Shown here piece after piece: positions 62,849-64,000 of a stretch of DNA of 64,000 bases (position 1 is the first letter of the stretch; each line of letters opens with the position of its first letter). Origin of the DNA: Myceligenerans pegani (lineage in GTDB: Bacteria; Actinomycetota; Actinomycetes; Actinomycetales; Cellulomonadaceae); NCBI RefSeq assembly GCF_014892515.1, contig NZ_JADBGR010000088.1, forward strand, positions 1-64,000, in the 5' to 3' direction. The translations under genes were made by a program, and so were the position numbers. The notes beneath the pieces are model-generated. The model searched no databases. It was not told where the DNA came from and was given only the letters and a program-made list of their open reading frames with translations.

Positions 62849-63478
62849 ATGAACTCGACCACGCGACAGCCCCGACGCTCCCGGCCGGAGACCCTCGCCC
62901 GACGCGAGCGGATCCTCGAGGCCGCCATGACGACCTTCGGGGCGCGCGGATACAACAAGGGCCCGCTGACGGAGATCGCGGAACAGGTCGGCATGACCCA
63001 CGCCGGAGTGCTGCACCACTTCGGGTCGAAGGACCAGCTCCTGCTCGAGGTGCTCCGCTACCGCGACGAGAGCGACGTCAAGGACCTCGAGGGCCAGCAC
63101 ATCCCCGGCGGCATCGAGCTGTTCCGGCACCTCGTGCGCACCGCCCTGCTCAACGCCCGGCGCGCCGGGCTCGTGCAGGCGTACGTCGTGCTCTCGGCCG
63201 AGTCCGTCACCGAGGGACACCCCGCCCGGGACTGGTTCGTGGAGCGCTACCGCACGCTGCGCCGCGAGGTCGGCGAGGCGTTCCGCGCCGTCTGCGCCGA
63301 GCGGGGCATCGACGAGCCGGCCACCGTCGACCGGGCCGCCGCCTCGATCCTCGCCGTGATGGACGGCCTGCAGGTCCAGTGGCTCCTCGACCCCGAGCAG
63401 GTCGACCTCGCCGAGTCGAGCGCCTTCGCCATCGAGGCGATCGTGGCCCAGGTGCTGGATCCCCGCGAGGCCCTCTGA
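62849..63478 (+). CDS. TetR family regulator, probable controller of the importer-GH3 operon
   Basis: A 209-aa regulator. The DNA-binding domain is RRERILEAAMTTFGARGYNK with EIAEQVGMTHAGVLHHFGSK, the latter a common recognition helix in TetR proteins linked to sugar and glycosidase genes. The C-terminal domain has DWFVERYRTLRREVGEAF and ends AIEAIVAQVLDPREAL. ATG start without a strong ribosome site, after the 14-bp tandem repeat. It is divergent from the binding-protein operon with a dyad on that promoter. Ligand is likely a product of GH3 action or the imported sugar. Confidence 0.88.
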   Translation: MNSTTRQPRRSRPETLARRERILEAAMTTFGARGYNKGPLTEIAEQVGMTHAGVLHHFGSKDQLLLEVLRYRDESDVKDLEGQHIPGGIELFRHLVRTALLNARRAGLVQAYVVLSAESVTEGHPARDWFVERYRTLRREVGEAFRAVCAERGIDEPATVDRAAASILAVMDGLQVQWLLDPEQVDLAESSAFAIEAIVAQVLDPREAL

Positions 63479-63534
63479 GGCCCGGCGCGGCGGGACCGAC
63501 CCCCGATGGGTGGTCCCGCCGCGCCGTCGGCCCG

Positions 63535-64000
63535 TCACGGATCGATCAGCTCGTAGTCCTCGTCCATGACCGCACCCCGGTGCGGCTTGTACAGGTCGTA
63601 GCCCCGCGGGTCGCACTGGAGACCGCCGTTGATGCAGTGCTCCACCAGCCGGCGCAGCACCTCCGGGTCCCAGGCGTTCACGAAGTCGTAGTGCCACGAC
63701 TGATCCGAGCCGCTCACCAGCGCCACGTCGGTCATGTCACCGTCCACCGGCCACGCGATCTTGAACTCCAGCATCGGCACCGCCACCGGGTGACTCATCG
63801 GGCACTGCCCCGCCACCGGGTACGCCATGTGCGCCGATCCCTGCGCGTAGAGGCGCTCGCCGTCCCAGCAGCTCGGCGCCTGGTACCTGATGTTCAGCTG
63901 CGTGCCCGGAGCGCAGTGGTCGGGGATCGACCAGTTGTGGGCGCTGTCGCCGCACTCCCAGCCCTCGACCGCGCCCGGCGCGTCCCGGAACTCGTCGGGC
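63535..64000 (-). CDS. DUF1996 domain protein (5' end outside window)
   Basis: Frame open from the right edge with residues DEFRDAPGAVEGWECGDSAH at the visible start. DUF1996 marks follow: NWSIPDHCAPGTQLNIRYQA, PSCWDGERL, HMAYPVAGQCPMSHPVAVPM and a late WHYDFVNAWDPEVLRRLVEH with HCINGGLQCD. The Cys pattern and His/Asp-rich ends fit secreted fungal and actinobacterial proteins of this domain, some attached to carbohydrate-binding modules. The signal peptide would be outside the window. Function is not known; a wall or polysaccharide role is often assumed. No downstream gene is visible inside the 56-bp gap to the TetR gene. Confidence 0.78.
   Translation of the reverse strand, partial: PDEFRDAPGAVEGWECGDSAHNWSIPDHCAPGTQLNIRYQAPSCWDGERLYAQGSAHMAYPVAGQCPMSHPVAVPMLEFKIAWPVDGDMTDVALVSGSDQSWHYDFVNAWDPEVLRRLVEHCINGGLQCDPRGYDLYKPHRGAVMDEDYELIDP

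Overview
The window is a contiguous piece of a very GC-rich chromosome with short intergenic gaps and GTG/TTG starts. Mycothiol synthesis (mshC), two F420-type flavin proteins, ricin-lectin glycoside hydrolases, a DtxR-type iron box and many leaderless promoters point to an actinomycete. The polysaccharide-degrading gene set suggests a member of Micrococcales close to the Promicromonosporaceae or Cellulosimicrobium type; that placement is inference. No rRNA, tRNA, CRISPR array, complete insertion sequence or replication origin was seen.

Layout. 0-5.7 kb: a DUF1684 protein, an alpha/beta hydrolase, an MFS exporter with divergent TetR regulator and a paired operator, then an ArsR-SRPBCC-SRPBCC operon with a strong dyad on its promoter. 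6.0-12.2 kb: an accessory block of poorly characterised genes: a 248-aa unknown protein, an APH-fold protein with an altered catalytic loop, a short SAM methyltransferase, a luciferase-like (DUF5519-type) protein, a 97-aa protein coupled to a resolvase-fold protein lacking the catalytic serine, a hydrolase and two XRE regulators. 12.4-13.7 kb: a gene graveyard with an M24 peptidase fragment, a truncated coupled gene and a remnant of an Erm/RsmA-type rRNA methyltransferase. 13.8-21.3 kb: PadR-hydrolase pair, lacZ-type beta-galactosidase with its LacI regulator, and a secreted GH5-ricin enzyme. 21.3-29.9 kb: DUF2306 membrane protein, DrrAB-like exporter with divergent TetR, heme oxygenase, a secreted inhibitor/peptidase fusion and an AfsR-type regulator.

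29.9-43.3 kb looks like conserved actinobacterial core: uppP, aldo/keto reductase, DUF5703, mshC, PAC2, Ddn-like oxidoreductase and M20 peptidase, with a large membrane acyltransferase, a ricin-GH18 chitinase and an M3 oligopeptidase. 43.3-51.4 kb: DUF6314 gene carrying an unusual inverted repeat, an ABC-F protein with a leader peptide, a HigBA-type toxin-antitoxin module, an APH-family kinase, an FAD monooxygenase and three DUF4190 paralogs in a row. 51.5-64 kb: aspS, a PPOX-type flavoprotein, DUF2332, then a tightly coupled operon (binding protein, two ATPases, two permeases, GH3 glycosidase) with a divergent TetR, and a partial DUF1996 protein at the edge.

How it fits together. Secreted GH5 and GH18 enzymes bind and cut polymers outside; the Opp-type importer probably brings in oligosaccharides for the cytoplasmic GH3 and GH2 enzymes. 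A second theme is drug handling: MFS and DrrAB-like exporters, an ABC-F protein with leader, APH-fold proteins, an aromatic monooxygenase and a dead Erm-like gene. A third is promoter architecture: many genes have a TANNNT-like box ending 5-8 nt before the start codon, which predicts leaderless mRNAs, and most local regulators have a readable dyad in their own promoter.
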